64,000 bases of DNA from Anthoceros angustus (Eukaryota; Streptophyta; Anthocerotopsida; Anthocerotales; Anthocerotaceae): the NCBI GenBank assembly GCA_010909165.1, contig MU008176.1, positions 289,501 to 353,500 on the forward strand. The letters are read 5' to 3'. The notes beneath the pieces were generated by a model that saw nothing but the letters and a program-made list of their open reading frames with translations, searched no databases and was not told the origin of the DNA. The translations under genes and the position numbers were made by a program. Positions 50,675 to 61,369 of the stretch are shown one piece after another. Each line of letters starts with the position of its first letter. Positions within the stretch are counted from its first letter, which is position 1.

Positions 50675-53032
50675 GTGGAGAGTATGTACCAGCGGAGAAG
50701 TCGTGTATCCGTACAGATGCTGTTCCATTTGCTCAAAAAGAGCATTGAGAAGAAAGATTGGGACGTCGGCAGACGAATACATGCCTTCTCAGTGATGATG
50801 GGTTACGACTGCAATTCTTTTGTAGCCAACCATATCATTCGCATGTATGCATCCCACGGGAATCTGCTGGAAGCTAGCAAAGTTTTCAAGAAAATACCAG
50901 TACCAGACACGTTCATGTGGGATTCCATCATATTAGCACATGGTGAACATGGGCAGGCGAAGGAGGTCGTGCTTCTGTATAAGAAGATGCGGCAGGCAGA
51001 TGCCAAGCCCACTGAGCATGTTCTTGTAGCGGTTCTTAAAGCTTGTGCTAGCACAGGGGATTTGGCGTCTGGGAAGATGGTTCACGCAGATGTCCTTCAT
51101 AGTAGTCTGTGTTCACATCTGTCTGTTGCCAATACCCTGGTGGACATGTATGCTAAATGTGGAAGTGTGGCTGAGGCTCGCAGAGTTTTTGACAGGTTGC
51201 CGTCCAAGAATGTAGTGACCTGGAGTGCCATGATTTCTGCCTATGCCCAGCATGGCCAAGGGCATGAAGCCCTTAGTCTCTACGAGAGGATGCAAAATGA
51301 TGGTATGACAGCAGCTAACAACGTCACTTTTGTGTCTATCCTTAAAGCTTGTGCTAGGATAGGGGCATTGCAGCAAGGCAAGCAGATTCACGCTCACGTT
51401 CTGGAGCAAGGTCTTGAAGAAGCTTATGTCTCCATGGGTAACACCCTCGTGGACATGTATGCGAAGTGCCAGAGCTTGGAAGATGCTCGCAGCATTTTTG
51501 ATAGATTGTCAACCAAAGATGTGGTGACATGGAATACAATGATTGCTGGATATGCGCAGCACGGGTATGGGCATGAAGCTCTGATGATTTACAGCTTCAT
51601 GCAGCAGGCCGGCACAATACCAGACCAGATCACATTTGTGAGCATTCTGAAAGGATGCAGCAGTGTAGGTGCCGTGCAGGAGGGAGAGAGAATATGTGCA
51701 CATATTCGAGAACTGGGTTTGGACGCAGACCCATTTGTAGCCAGCTCCATGGTTGACATGTATGCCAAGTGTGGGAGTTTTGGGGATGCTCGCACAGTTT
51801 TTGACAAGCTTGTCATCAAGGACGTGGTGGCATGGAATGCCATGATAGCTGGCTACTCTCAGGCAGGGTTTTTCCAACAAGCTCTAGATTTATTTATGAG
51901 GATGCGCGATGAGGGGGTTGCCCCGGACTTAGTGACATATGTAAGCATTCTGAAACTGTTGGCCAGCTCTGGGGCTAGACAGCAGGGTAGGCGGATTCAT
52001 GTGCAGATCCTTGAAAGAGGGCTCGAGGCTGACATCCTGATTGGCAACACCTTGGTGTACATGTATGCTGAATTTGGGAGCCTGGTTGAGGCACAGTGTG
52101 TGTTTGACAGGTTGCCAGATAGAGATGTTGCAACATGGACAGCACTGATTCATGGCTATGGCCAGCAGAACGAGTGTCAAATGGCCATCCGCTGTTTCGA
52201 GGAGATGCAACAACGTGAAGTTGAACCTGATGTGAAGACATTCACATCCCTTCTTGCAGCCTGCAGTCATGTTGGCTTGGTGAATGCAGCTCGGCAGTAT
52301 TTTAAAGCAATGACAGAAATATATGGGATCACTCCCTCCGTTGAGCACTACAACTGCATGGTTGACGTTATGGGCCGTGCAGGCTACTTGTACGATGCAG
52401 AACGTTTTCTGCGAAGCATGCCGGTTAGGCATGACAGTGTGGGTTGGACATCTTTGCTAACTGCGTGCAAAAAGCATGGCAATTTGGAACTTGGAAGGTG
52501 CTGCTTCAATCAGCTTTTGAAACATGAACCTCAACAGGCTGCTAGCTATATGCTCATGTCGAATATGTATGCAGATGCTGGCAGGTGGGAGGAAGCAAAC
52601 ATGATAGACCGTATGAGGAAATCTGCTGGTGCTCAAAAGAAGCCTGCAAAGGCAATCATTGAAGTGGAGAAGAGTGTCTATGAATTTGTTGTGGGAGACA
52701 AGACGGATGATATTTCTTCCAAGCTACGGAGTCTGAATCAAAGGCTGGAGCAGGGAAGCGTTCTTCATCCAGAGTTGGTGCTGCCAGTTGCAGGTAATGA
52801 GAGAGAGGATGCTCTCTGTGGACATGCTGAGAAACTGGCCTTAGCCTTTGGTCTGCTTAATACACCTTCTGGCACACCACTTCTCATCACTAAAAATCTT
52901 CGAATGTGCAAGCATTGCCATAGCGGTACCAAGATCATCTCCAGGGTTGAACAGCGAGAGATTGTGATCCGAGATGCTCACCGTGTCCATCAGTTTAAAG
53001 ATGGGGTATGTTCTTGTGGGGACAATTCTTGA
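50675..53032 (+). CDS. PLS-class PPR protein with DYW-type C-terminus
   Basis: An uninterrupted frame of 785 codons. Tandem PPR motifs fill residues 10-600: YASHGNLLEASKVFKKIPVP, VANTLVDMYAKCGSVAEARR, VVTWSAMISAYAQHGQGHEA, TFVSILKACARIGALQQGKQ and so on. They are followed by E-like sequence (VGWTSLLTACKKHGNLELGR, SYMLMSNMYADAGRWEEANM) and a DYW cytidine-deaminase-like domain with HAEKLALAFGLL and CKHCHSGTK as the zinc and catalytic signature. Such proteins edit C to U in chloroplast or mitochondrial transcripts, each repeat pair reading one RNA base. The last residues are CSCGDNS, not CGDYW. No plain transit peptide is visible from this Met, and the open frame upstream suggests the true start is earlier. 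The RNA target is unknown. Confidence 0.9.
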   Translation: MESMYQRRSRVSVQMLFHLLKKSIEKKDWDVGRRIHAFSVMMGYDCNSFVANHIIRMYASHGNLLEASKVFKKIPVPDTFMWDSIILAHGEHGQAKEVVLLYKKMRQADAKPTEHVLVAVLKACASTGDLASGKMVHADVLHSSLCSHLSVANTLVDMYAKCGSVAEARRVFDRLPSKNVVTWSAMISAYAQHGQGHEALSLYERMQNDGMTAANNVTFVSILKACARIGALQQGKQIHAHVLEQGLEEAYVSMGNTLVDMYAKCQSLEDARSIFDRLSTKDVVTWNTMIAGYAQHGYGHEALMIYSFMQQAGTIPDQITFVSILKGCSSVGAVQEGERICAHIRELGLDADPFVASSMVDMYAKCGSFGDARTVFDKLVIKDVVAWNAMIAGYSQAGFFQQALDLFMRMRDEGVAPDLVTYVSILKLLASSGARQQGRRIHVQILERGLEADILIGNTLVYMYAEFGSLVEAQCVFDRLPDRDVATWTALIHGYGQQNECQMAIRCFEEMQQREVEPDVKTFTSLLAACSHVGLVNAARQYFKAMTEIYGITPSVEHYNCMVDVMGRAGYLYDAERFLRSMPVRHDSVGWTSLLTACKKHGNLELGRCCFNQLLKHEPQQAASYMLMSNMYADAGRWEEANMIDRMRKSAGAQKKPAKAIIEVEKSVYEFVVGDKTDDISSKLRSLNQRLEQGSVLHPELVLPVAGNEREDALCGHAEKLALAFGLLNTPSGTPLLITKNLRMCKHCHSGTKIISRVEQREIVIRDAHRVHQFKDGVCSCGDNS

Positions 53033-53289
53033 CATCAGCCTGCTGCCTTGCCCGATGTGGACATCCGGCGAGCCAGGAAGCTGACAGCGTGGGCGTTGTG
53101 CAAGGGAATGGTTGAACATCTATCAACCTGACACACCTTGGGAAGAGGATTAATCGTGTGGCGAAGCATTGGCTGCCCATGCAGAGCACCGGCATGTTTC
53201 TGTGGAAGAGCCACGTTGAGCAGGAGACGATGGTGGCCCACGGGACACATTCTAAATCTATCACGAGCACCCCGGAGCATTTTTTACTG

Positions 53290-54719
53290 GTTAGTGAAAA
53301 CCATTTTTTTGGAGGAAGTCATTACTAGACAGGCCCAGCATTTGCTTGAGGTTCTTTCGGAGCTGGTAATCAGCTGTGCGGGTTTCGCAAGGTCGAATGT
53401 CTACTGTGTGGTCAAATGGAAAGCCAATGGGATCGCGCATCATCTTTGTTGCCCTGCCAACACACGTTTCTGGATGGTCTGCGTAGCGACATCAGGATGT
53501 GGTCTCTTTGTATGCCTACAACCTCATCCCAACCTCTCTGGAGGGAACCAAGATGTTTTCTTGACTTAGCTCTGAACAAACAGAGGGTGAGCGGCAATTT
53601 TGGTAAGCTGTGCGCCTCTTTGCTGACTGTTGTCAGTCTCCGCAAGACAGGATGGCTGGAGCAGACGTTGCACAGAGTCATCATGGACCGAGTGCCACAG
53701 AGAAGGACACTTCAGATTATTATTTCCCTCGCTGCTCCTCACCATCAAGGGCTCACTGTGGACTTGGTATGCCAGGAGCTGGTCTGGACGCGATGTATCA
53801 ATTCCGACAACACTCAGTCAATCCCGCGGAGGAGAACCTGCAGCCTGTCCCATTGGACCAAGTATGTAGAGGCAACGCAGTTTGTATCCTTCACCAAGGA
53901 GCCTACCTTAAAATGAAAAGGGCCAATAGCCGTATGAAGGACAACAGCAACAAAAAGCAGAAATTGCTGTAACTGGATCTAGAAGTTCAAGTTCCCGGAC
54001 AACTGGGTTAACGTTGCAAGACTGTTCAAGAGTTCGCTTTTGCAGCAGCGCAGTTTCTTTTACACCCATCCTTCACGGCAAAGCTATGGACATACATGAG
54101 AACTGGGCACCCTCGCGAAGACAAAATCCTAACAGGAATGGAGAAACTGAGAGCTGCAAGAAATGAAAGTTGCGCGGAAGGCCAAGAGCTGTCAAAATCT
54201 TCACAAGCAATGGTACACTCAAGCTTGCTTGAGAAACTCCTCATCCCCACGTCTTGGTCAGCAGTCCTCTACATTCTCACAAATGGTGTCTTGTCTCAAA
54301 GGCACGATGAACATCTAGCGCAGATGCGTCCGCGGAAGTCGGCAATGTATGAGCAAGCTCTCCCTCGCCTTCTCCAAAAATGTGCCTTTTTGCAAAGGCA
54401 CGATGAATATCTTGCATCGATGGGTCCGCGGAACGGGGCAATGTATGATCAGGACTTGGATACTCACTTGGCGGTTGCATAGCGACGCTAGTCTCAACTC
54501 GTGCCCTTGGTGGTTGCACAGCAGCGGCAATCTCAACCCGTCCCGTTGGCGGTTGCAGAGAAGGGCTCCATCTCAGCTCGGGGCGGAGGTGGAGCCCTTC
54601 TCTGCAACCGGCGCTTAAGTGGCGGTTGATGCATCACACAACGCAAGTCTCTTCTTCATTACCTTCATTCAACCGTACGCACCCCGTTTAGTTATCACAA
54701 CTTTGTCATCATGATCTGA
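53290..54719 (-). repeat. inverted copy of block X
   Basis: This segment is the reverse complement of about 21172-22590, with scattered small differences. It begins at the shared word CTGGTTAG and includes the sequence encoding AMYQFRQHSVNPAEENLQPV on the plus strand (to about 53972) and the CCGCGGA-type internal repeats at 54330-54440. It stops at GTCATCATGATCT, where a LINE is inserted. Confidence 0.8.
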
Positions 54720-55690
54720 TTACGGGCAGGCGCAGCTCGGCCTACTTCGAGATTCCGTCATTCTCACGTACCCATTCTCGGATTCGCTCTTGCTTGGGGA
54801 AGGGAGCAGGTTGCTGCAGGTTCGTGGCTTCTGGCTCGTCCCAGTGTCGAGGTATTCCGCATCGCACTTGCAACCTTTTCTATCGCGATGCATTTTCGTC
54901 TGGGTCTGGTCCAACTTTGGCCTATTCACTGCTTGTAGCTGTGGGGCTTCCTTCGATGACCCCGGGACTCATCTGGCCCGCTGTTCCACTGTCCCGCTAG
55001 TGGGCAGCGCATTGCTACGCATGACGCCATCTGGGATGTCATATTCTTTCTTGGTGGCCAAGGAGGGCAGCTTTTTGCCCTACAGGGAACGTCGAGATAC
55101 CTTACTCAATGGTGTGTCTCTCAGGGCTGACCTTTTCTTGACCTGGGGGGACCAGGTTTCTATCGTTGATATGGTTGTAACAGACCCCACCCGAGACAGT
55201 GTCGGTGAGCACGTTATCCTCAACCCCCAGAGTTGGGCGGCGGAAGGCTGCGCGACGGCCAAGGTCCACAAGTACTCTCCTATGCAGAACGGACACACTT
55301 TTATCCCTCTTGCCATCGAGACTCATGGGGCCATGGGTCGGGACTTCTCGAAGTTCCTCAAGGCCTTTGCTAAGGCTTACCACGATTGTAGGAATGAGGT
55401 TGGTCTCCCCCTTTCTTGTATTGTGTCTTTCTTCAAGCAACGGGTGTCCATCACCCTACAGAGGGTGTTGGCAAACATAGTGTACAGGATGGCGACTAAC
55501 GCAGGGGAGGCGGCTTCTTCGGCGGCGGTGGTAGGTAGGCCCACGAGATTCTTAGGGCGATAGGCAGTTTTAAGAAAAGCGATCGCGGGAGTTAGTCCCC
55601 CTTGGCATGGTGCCCTTTGTTGGGTTGACCCTTTTTTTTCCGGTGTTGATGGTATTTTTTCCATCTCTTTTCTAACTACATAAATTCTCT
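54720..55690 (+). mobile_element. 5'-truncated LINE with readable C-terminal domain, nested in block X
   Basis: The frame 54790-55563 carries the zinc knuckle CSCGASFDDPGTHLARC (C-x-C-x8-H-x3-C), then LRADLFLTWGDQVSIVDMVV, TDPTRDSVGEHVILNPQSWA, AKVHKYSPMQNGH, TFIPLAIETHGAMGRDFSKF and RVSITLQRVLANIVYRMATN. The D-L...V-D-M-V...K-x-x-K-Y spacing suggests a PD-(D/E)XK-like nuclease, by inference. It is the best preserved of several relatives here (12.7, 18.1, 20.4 and 58 kb). Block X at 18.8 and 21.15 kb lacks it and so shows the empty site. No RT is included, so it cannot move on its own. Confidence 0.8.
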
Positions 55691-56110
55691 CCGTGATATT
55701 TGTAACCAACCCATCTCCAACCAACTCAGTAACATGTCACTTTATCAAATAACTTATGTAAAACAAATCCTCTTGCTCAAGCTTAACAAAAAGAAACACC
55801 AAGCTCTTTCTCACCTCCTCCCCTTGGATTCTTAAGTAAAAGGTAGAGACTTTATGTTAAAAGAGATGGGAAATCCCATCTACCCCGAGAAAAAAGGGGA
55901 ACAACCCAACGAAGGGTACCATGCCAAGGGGGACTAACCCCCGTGATCACTCATCTCGAAACTACCAACAGCTCCAAGAATTTCGTGGTCAGGGATATGA
56001 AAAGGCCTACCTACCACAGGGGCCGAAGATGCCGCATTCCCAGCGCTTGTCGCCATCTTGTACACCGTGTTCGCGAACACCCTCTGCATGGCGAGCGCTT
56101 GAGCGCGCGG
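55690..56110 (-). repeat. rest of inverted block X and an inverted LINE 3' tail
   Basis: 55690-55740 is the reverse complement of the X start (TGATAAAGTGACAT...GGTTGGTTA). 55845-56110 is the reverse complement of the LINE 3' end at 20.9-21.07 kb, including GTAGGCCTTTTCATATCCC-like sequence. The order LINE tail-X seen at 18-22 kb is therefore preserved here in reverse, with the nested LINE in between. Confidence 0.7.
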
Positions 56111-56117
56111 AAGGGGG

Positions 56118-56800
56118 GCGCGATTGCTGGAGGACCAAGTTACTATTTTGGTGTTGGTTTTTTACAGGCGCAATGGCCCTGTTGATGCAGAGGACCCTGG
56201 CGCATCAATTGAGAAGTACTCTTACTTTTATATTAGCGATGACATGGTCCATGACACTCTATTTGTGCAACACTGCTTGCTAAAACAAAGTGGCGTGGAT
56301 GGATGCGGATTCCTCAACCTCGAGAACACCGGTGCTTTGGTCGGATGGGGAGCCAATTCAAAGCGTGTCGACCTAGCTACTTTATTGCTCGGTATCCTAG
56401 CATCACAGGTGGGTGCAACATGCTTTGGTCTTATTTTGAAGTGGGCGCGGAAGGGGAGCACGATGGTGCGGTGCCATCTTGAAGGCGTCATGCAGCAGTC
56501 GTTCCCCTCACGGCAGGAATGGAAAATGCTGCAGATGTGGTGGAGTACTGCAAAGAAAACATCTCTCTGGTGCAGCCAGCTCTTATGCAAGTGCTGATCA
56601 TGCGAGTTCAAGTTTTTGGCTCATTGGAAAGACAGAGGTAAACCAATAAACAAATTTGGTTGTGACCCCATACCTGGATCCAAGCAAATGCACAGCCTGT
56701 ATGGTTGTGACATGCATGACCCCACGCAATTGCGAATGCGGAGCCTTGCATGTTTCTGTGCAGAGCTTGCAGATTTGGGATTCGTCCCTTAGGCTCTGCT
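56118..56800 (+). mobile_element. degenerate transposase-like gene fragment (SDGAASQFK family)
   Basis: One frame gives VFYRRNGPVDAEDP, SIEKYSYFYISDDMVHDTLF and VQHCLL. After a shift it continues as WSDGEPIQ, QHALVLF and CGAILK, matching WSDGAASQFK, CNMLWSYFGSGHGKG and DGAGAILKR of the better copy at 61.2-62.4 kb. A further shift gives GCDPIPGSKQMHSLYGC, DPTQLRMRSLACFCAE. It joins the inverted LINE tail at about 56110. Multiple frameshifts make it inactive. The region 56800-57500 downstream shows no gene. Confidence 0.65.
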
Positions 56801-57539
56801 TGTGGCCTTCCACTAACACCTACACCTCTAATCCTCTACTCATCCTCTCATCCTCTTCCTCCTATTCTAACCTCGCTTCGCTGACCGCCTCTTGCACAAC
56901 CTGGGTCGGCCTCCACCAAAGAAGTTCTTCCTTGGGCAGTTGCTATGAGTTTGACACGGGGCGAGAACCTCCAGTCTTTCCTGTAGTCTACCCTCAAGCC
57001 GAGAGTTCCCTGGGCATTGCCACACACCCAAAGCAAAGCAATTTCACAGCAACCATTCACAAGGGGAGCAACTCGTTTAGGCACTTGCAAGGAGCAAGTC
57101 CTCCACCAAGCACTCCGACCACCGCGACTTCCTCTCTACCAGACGCTGCGTTGGCTCACAGCCGGCACGAAATTCCTCTGTAATGGCAAAGGACTCGATG
57201 AGTGTGGAAGCGCAAGACGTGATACTTTACTTTGTGAAATCCTCCTCCTCTTATAGGAGGCCTTCCACATACAACCTCCCTTAGGTGACCCTACTGCAGG
57301 TCACCTTTTCCAATTTTCTATTATTCCTACATGACATTTAATGCCCTGCACCTAAGTCTACTTATGGATCCTTGGTAAATTCTATTCTAGTAACTTCACC
57401 TAAGATCATCCTTAAAGGATGTCAGCCTACCTCACCTATCCTTTCTATTATTCCTCTCATCATTTATGGTCTTTGACCATATCTAGTCTTCACTCTGCTG
57501 GATTAGTGACGCGTTCGTTGCGGATTGGCTCCCTCGCCC

Positions 57540-57811
57540 TCCTTTTGCTCTTGCCCCTTCCCAGTCCTTGTCATCTTCCCAATGTGCGGGGCAAGTACAA
57601 TCTTGCCCCTTCCCCCATCTCCGCGGGGCGGCGCCCTGATTCCTGTTGGAAGTGCACGATCAACAATCATCAGTGCAGGGACTTGCTGGTCAACCGCTTG
57701 TCGTGTTTGTCTGGGGCCAGCAGCCTGTCCATGAGGTGTGATTCGCACTGACCTCCAAAAGCCAGCATGAGGCACCATTTCACACGCTGAATGGTTGCTC
57801 TCAAAGGGCAC
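57540..57811 (-). mobile_element. C-terminal fragment of the same transposase-like family
   Basis: The minus-strand reading FESNHSACEMVPHAGFWRSV, RITPHGQ, RQAVDQQVPAL, RALP and APHIGKM lines up with LESNYVDCATVPHSRFWKPV, TIGPH, RHAANQAAAM, GAVPAL and SHLADIL of the element at 61.4-61.6 kb. The divergence is clear, so it is an older or different copy and not part of the recent duplications. Confidence 0.5.
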
Positions 57812-57899
57812 TCCCTGAGTGGAGAAGAGTGGTCTTAGAAGTAGGGACGAAATTGCGGTGTGGATCGGGGGGTCCCCGGCGCCCGTGATAGGCTCCTCG

Positions 57900-59450
57900 C
57901 TGCTAAGGCAGGGCCTGCAATTGTGTTGTGTCGTTGTAGGTCGAGGATTGGTGATTTTTCGAAGCAGTGCAAGTGGTGCAGCTGCTGTAAGAGGGTGAGT
58001 AGAGGGCGCCTTGCTCGTTTAGAAGGCTGAGAAGTTGTGTCTCTGCAGGTAGCGATCGGTCATCGCAAGGCCTCGAACTTTCACACAAGTCTCATGGGAC
58101 GAAACCCAACGTACGAAGCGACAGTGGGATAAGTGTGGCCGCTATAGTGGGAGGATCTTGGAAGCCCCGGGGTTTTCCCTACCACACTGACACACGGCCA
58201 TGTAGACATTTTGTGCCCTCCGCCGCCCAATCCGGAGGGTTGAGGATAACTTGCTCACAGACACTATATGGGGTAGGGTTTGTTATAGCCACATCAGCAA
58301 CATAAACCTCGGGTCAAAAACAGGTCAGCCCTGAGAGATTCGCCATTGAGTAGGGTGTATGGGCGCTCTCTAAAGGGAAAGAACCTGCTCTCCATAGCCA
58401 TCTAGAACATGACATCTTGGACGGCGCCATGCATAGCAATGCGTTGCCCGTCAGTAAGATAGCGAGCCAGGTGGGTCCCGAGTTGTCGAGGGGGTCCCAC
58501 AGCTACATGTTGAGAGAGAGCAGGCAAGAGGTTGAACCAACCCAAGACGGAATTGCATCGCGGTGGAGGGCTTGGGAATGGAGGAATCGAGGAAGGGCTG
58601 GGCGCCCGCCCAATGCTTCTCCAAGAGGGATGCTTGAAGCCCAACCTCGTGGAGTGAGGAAAATGAGGCATGGCGGCCCTAGCCTTTGAGGATAAAGATC
58701 CCCGCCAACCTTAAGGACGCTGCAGGGGAAAACTTCCACCTCAATGCCCAAGACAAAAGCCTCTAAGATGCACGAATCCCAATTAAGAAACGAGAGGCCA
58801 TGATGGGGCAGAGAAGGCCCCTAAGAAAGCCACTAGGGTAGAGCCTCCATAGCCATCTAGAACATGACATCTTGGACGGCGCCATGCATAGCAATGCGTT
58901 GCCCGTCAGTAAGATAGCGAGCCAGGTGGGTCCCGAGTTGTCGAGGGGGTCCCACAGCTACATGTTGAGAGAGAGCAGGCAAGAGGTTGAACCAACCCAA
59001 GACGGAATTGCATCGCGGTGGAGGGCTTGGGAATGGAGGAATCCCAGAGAAGGGCTAGCTGCGCCTGCCCATAATGCTTCTCCAAGAGGGATGCTTGAAG
59101 CCCACACAGCCCAACCTCAGGGAGTGAGGAAAAATGAGGCATGGCGGCCCTAGCCTTTGAGGATAAAGATCCCCTGGCCAACCTTAAGGACGCCTGCAGG
59201 GGGAAAACTTCCACCTCAATGCCCAAGACAAAAGCCTCTAAGATGCACGAATCCCGAATTAAGAAACGAGAGGCCATGATGGGGGCAGAGAAGGCCCAGC
59301 TCCCTAAGAAAGCCACTAGGGTAGAGCCTCCATAGCTAGCAGACCAGTGCCCCCAAAAGCGATAGGACGGAACACATACCGCCTTGCCAAATCCCCGTCA
59401 TTGCACTCGAAAGTGCCCAGGCCGACGATGTCGCCCAATGCCAGCATAAT
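57900..59450 (-). mobile_element. LINE relic on the minus strand with internal tandem duplication
   Basis: Reading leftward: YVFRPIAFGGTGLLAMEALP (about 59390-59330), then MPHFSSLPEVGLCGLQASLL, AMQFRLGLVQP, and at about 58310-58200 a frame-broken TRGLCC and NPTPYSVCEQVILNPPDWAA that parallels DPTRESVCEHVILNPPGWA of the other LINEs. 58396-58850 and 58850-59335 are tandem copies of about 455 bp that differ by small indels. No complete domain remains. Confidence 0.65.
58396..59335. repeat. two-copy tandem repeat, period about 455 bp, inside the LINE relic
   Basis: Both copies start near AGCCATCTAGAACATGACAT (58398 and 58852). The first copy has lost several short stretches retained in the second, for example at about 58580-58640 and 58785-58845. 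Differences are nearly all indels. Confidence 0.85.
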
Positions 59451-59459
59451 CTGTCTTCG

Positions 59460-59812
59460 TGCATAGAGACGAGGGAGAGGAGGAGGGAAAGAGGCAAGGA
59501 GGAAAAGGGGGAGAGGGATTTGAGATAGAGGAGGAGGAGGAGAAGGGGGAGAGGGAAAGAGAAAGGAAGTGGGATGGGTGATCTCAGGTCCCAAAGATGA
59601 GGAGGGCAAGAGGGAAGGAGGAGGAGGGGAAAAGCGGAAGCACATGCGGGGAAGATTATAAGGAGGAGGAGGGAGAGAGGGAAAAGAACAGAAGTAAGAG
59701 GAGGGGGAGAGAGAAAAGAAGACGAGTAAGAGGAGGAGGAGATAGGACGGAATAGGAGGGGGAGATGGGAAGAAAGAGGAGGGGGAGAGGGAAAGGAAGA
59801 GGAGGAGGCCCG
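59460..59812. repeat. polypurine (GA-rich) tract of about 350 bp
   Basis: The plus strand is almost entirely A and G, with few pyrimidines, built from GAGGAGG, GGGAGAGGG and AAAGAGG words. It is low-complexity and non-coding, and borders the LINE relic on one side and a tandem repeat on the other. Long purine tracts can form triplex or other non-B structures. Confidence 0.85.
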
Positions 59813-59835
59813 TTCGATGCTGTGATTTTAGGCAT

Positions 59836-60350
59836 AGACCCGTCCCATGCTGTAATTTCCTATCTCAATTTTTCAGCTGATGTGTAACCAGTGTGACATG
59901 ACGTTGGTGAAGGGATGGTGGCAGGGCGGGATCATGTGTACAGCCGCAAACAGATCTTGTACTTGCAGAGCATTGCAAGGTCAAGCCAAGACCCGTTCCA
60001 ATGCCGTGATTTCCGCTCAAATTTTCAGCTGTTGCGTAACTAGCTAGTGTGATGTGATGTTAGAGAAGGCAATAGTAGCATGGCGGGGTGTCTCGTGTAC
60101 ATGTACAATTGCAAGTAGTTGCAAGGTGATGCCAAGACCCATTCCATGATGTGATTTCCTATCTCAAATTTTCAGCTGATGCGTAACCAAACTATGATGT
60201 GAAGTAGGGAAGGCGATGGTAGAATGGCGGGGTCTCATGTACATGTACACCTGCAAGGTGAGGCCAAGACCCATTCCATGCTGTGACTTCCTATCTCAAA
60301 ATTTTATTTGATGCGTAACCAGACTATGATGTGACGGTAGAGAAGGCGAT
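59836..60350. repeat. tandem repeat of about four units, 120-155 bp each
   Basis: Diverged units contain CCCATTCCATGCTGTGATTT-like sequence, then CCTATCTCAAATTTTCAGCT, GATGCGTAACCA and TGATGTGA. They start near 59838, 59989, 60136 and 60266. Unlike the other duplications, the units differ by substitutions as well as indels, so this is an older satellite-like array. 60350-61170 beyond it has no supported gene and turns AT-rich after 60840. Confidence 0.75.
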
Positions 60351-61177
60351 GCTAACAGGGCGGGGTCTTGGGTGAATAGGGAGTGACGAGGCCTGTGCAC
60401 GGCAGGAAGGATGTGTCTGGAGGACCGGAATCGGGTGCTGTAGTATAAAGAGGGGCGAGTGTACCATCACCAGCAAGTAACATACATGTGTTGACTGTGG
60501 ACAGTGAAAACATTGTAGGGGGAGTGGAAGAGGCGGGTGGCAGAGGGAGGACAGGAGTGGAGCAGCCAGCAGCAGCCATGATCGGGGCAAGGGCAAAAAG
60601 GCGCGTAACAAATATGAGGCAGTTGTCTAGGGGGAGAGAGAAGGAGGGAGGACTAGGGGGAGAACATTCAGGTGTGTTAAAAAAGAGCCAGGGGCACTCG
60701 ACAGTTCATGGCCGGGGGGAGGACACGTACTAGCGGTGACGCAGAGGAGAACATGGAGGCAGAAGAGGAGGCAATCGATGAAATTCGAGATGTGCCTTTT
60801 TAGGAGGCACCGGATAGAGAAAAATAGGCTGGTGTGCTAGAAATTTGGGGTATAAAGATGCATCAAGATTTGCACAAATGGTAAATACAAAGTAACGTAT
60901 AATGAACATGTACAGACCAGTATATGTACGTAACCCGTATGACATACATATTTATTATATACAAAATATAATACAAACATATATCATTGAAAATACGATA
61001 CCGTATATATCACCGTAAATTATACACAAATAGTACGAAGGATGTATTGATATGGGCATTTATGTGTGGTGGTATTCATGGCCGTATTAGTAGTAACTAC
61101 TATGTAAAATGTGGTATTCGATAGGGCAAAAGTAAAAGGGCAATGGTAGATGGGGAGGAGGTTCGGTACCAAGCCTA

Positions 61178-61357
61178 GAAAAGTGTTACAAGACTTTTCT
61201 TGTAACACTTTATATGTTGCAATCTTGTTGCAATCTTGAGAGAGGACAAAATATATAAGAAAGTGTAACAAGGGGCCCAAAAAGTGTTACATAGCCTCAA
61301 AATTGCAACATGAGTGTTACATCCAAGGGTCCAAATCTTAACATAAAGTGTAACATA
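61178..61357. repeat. cluster of GTGTTAC/GTAACAC motifs, including a 12-bp inverted repeat
   Basis: AAGTGTTACAAG (61181-61192) and CTTGTAACACTT (61199-61210) form a perfect hairpin. The words GTGTAAC or GTGTTAC recur near 61263, 61286, 61312 and 61344. They lie just beyond the 3' part of the minus-strand transposase-like gene, where subterminal transposase-binding repeats would be expected. That role is an inference. Confidence 0.6.
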
Positions 61358-61369
61358 AGCAGACATTTC

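Noticed and set aside
51113..52432. Several antisense open frames across the PPR gene
   Set aside because: They are shadows of the repetitive PPR coding strand.
53416..53972. Plus-strand frames in inverted block X considered as a host gene
   Set aside because: They occur only within repeated block X with frame differences between copies; kept as a repeat with a protein-like frame.
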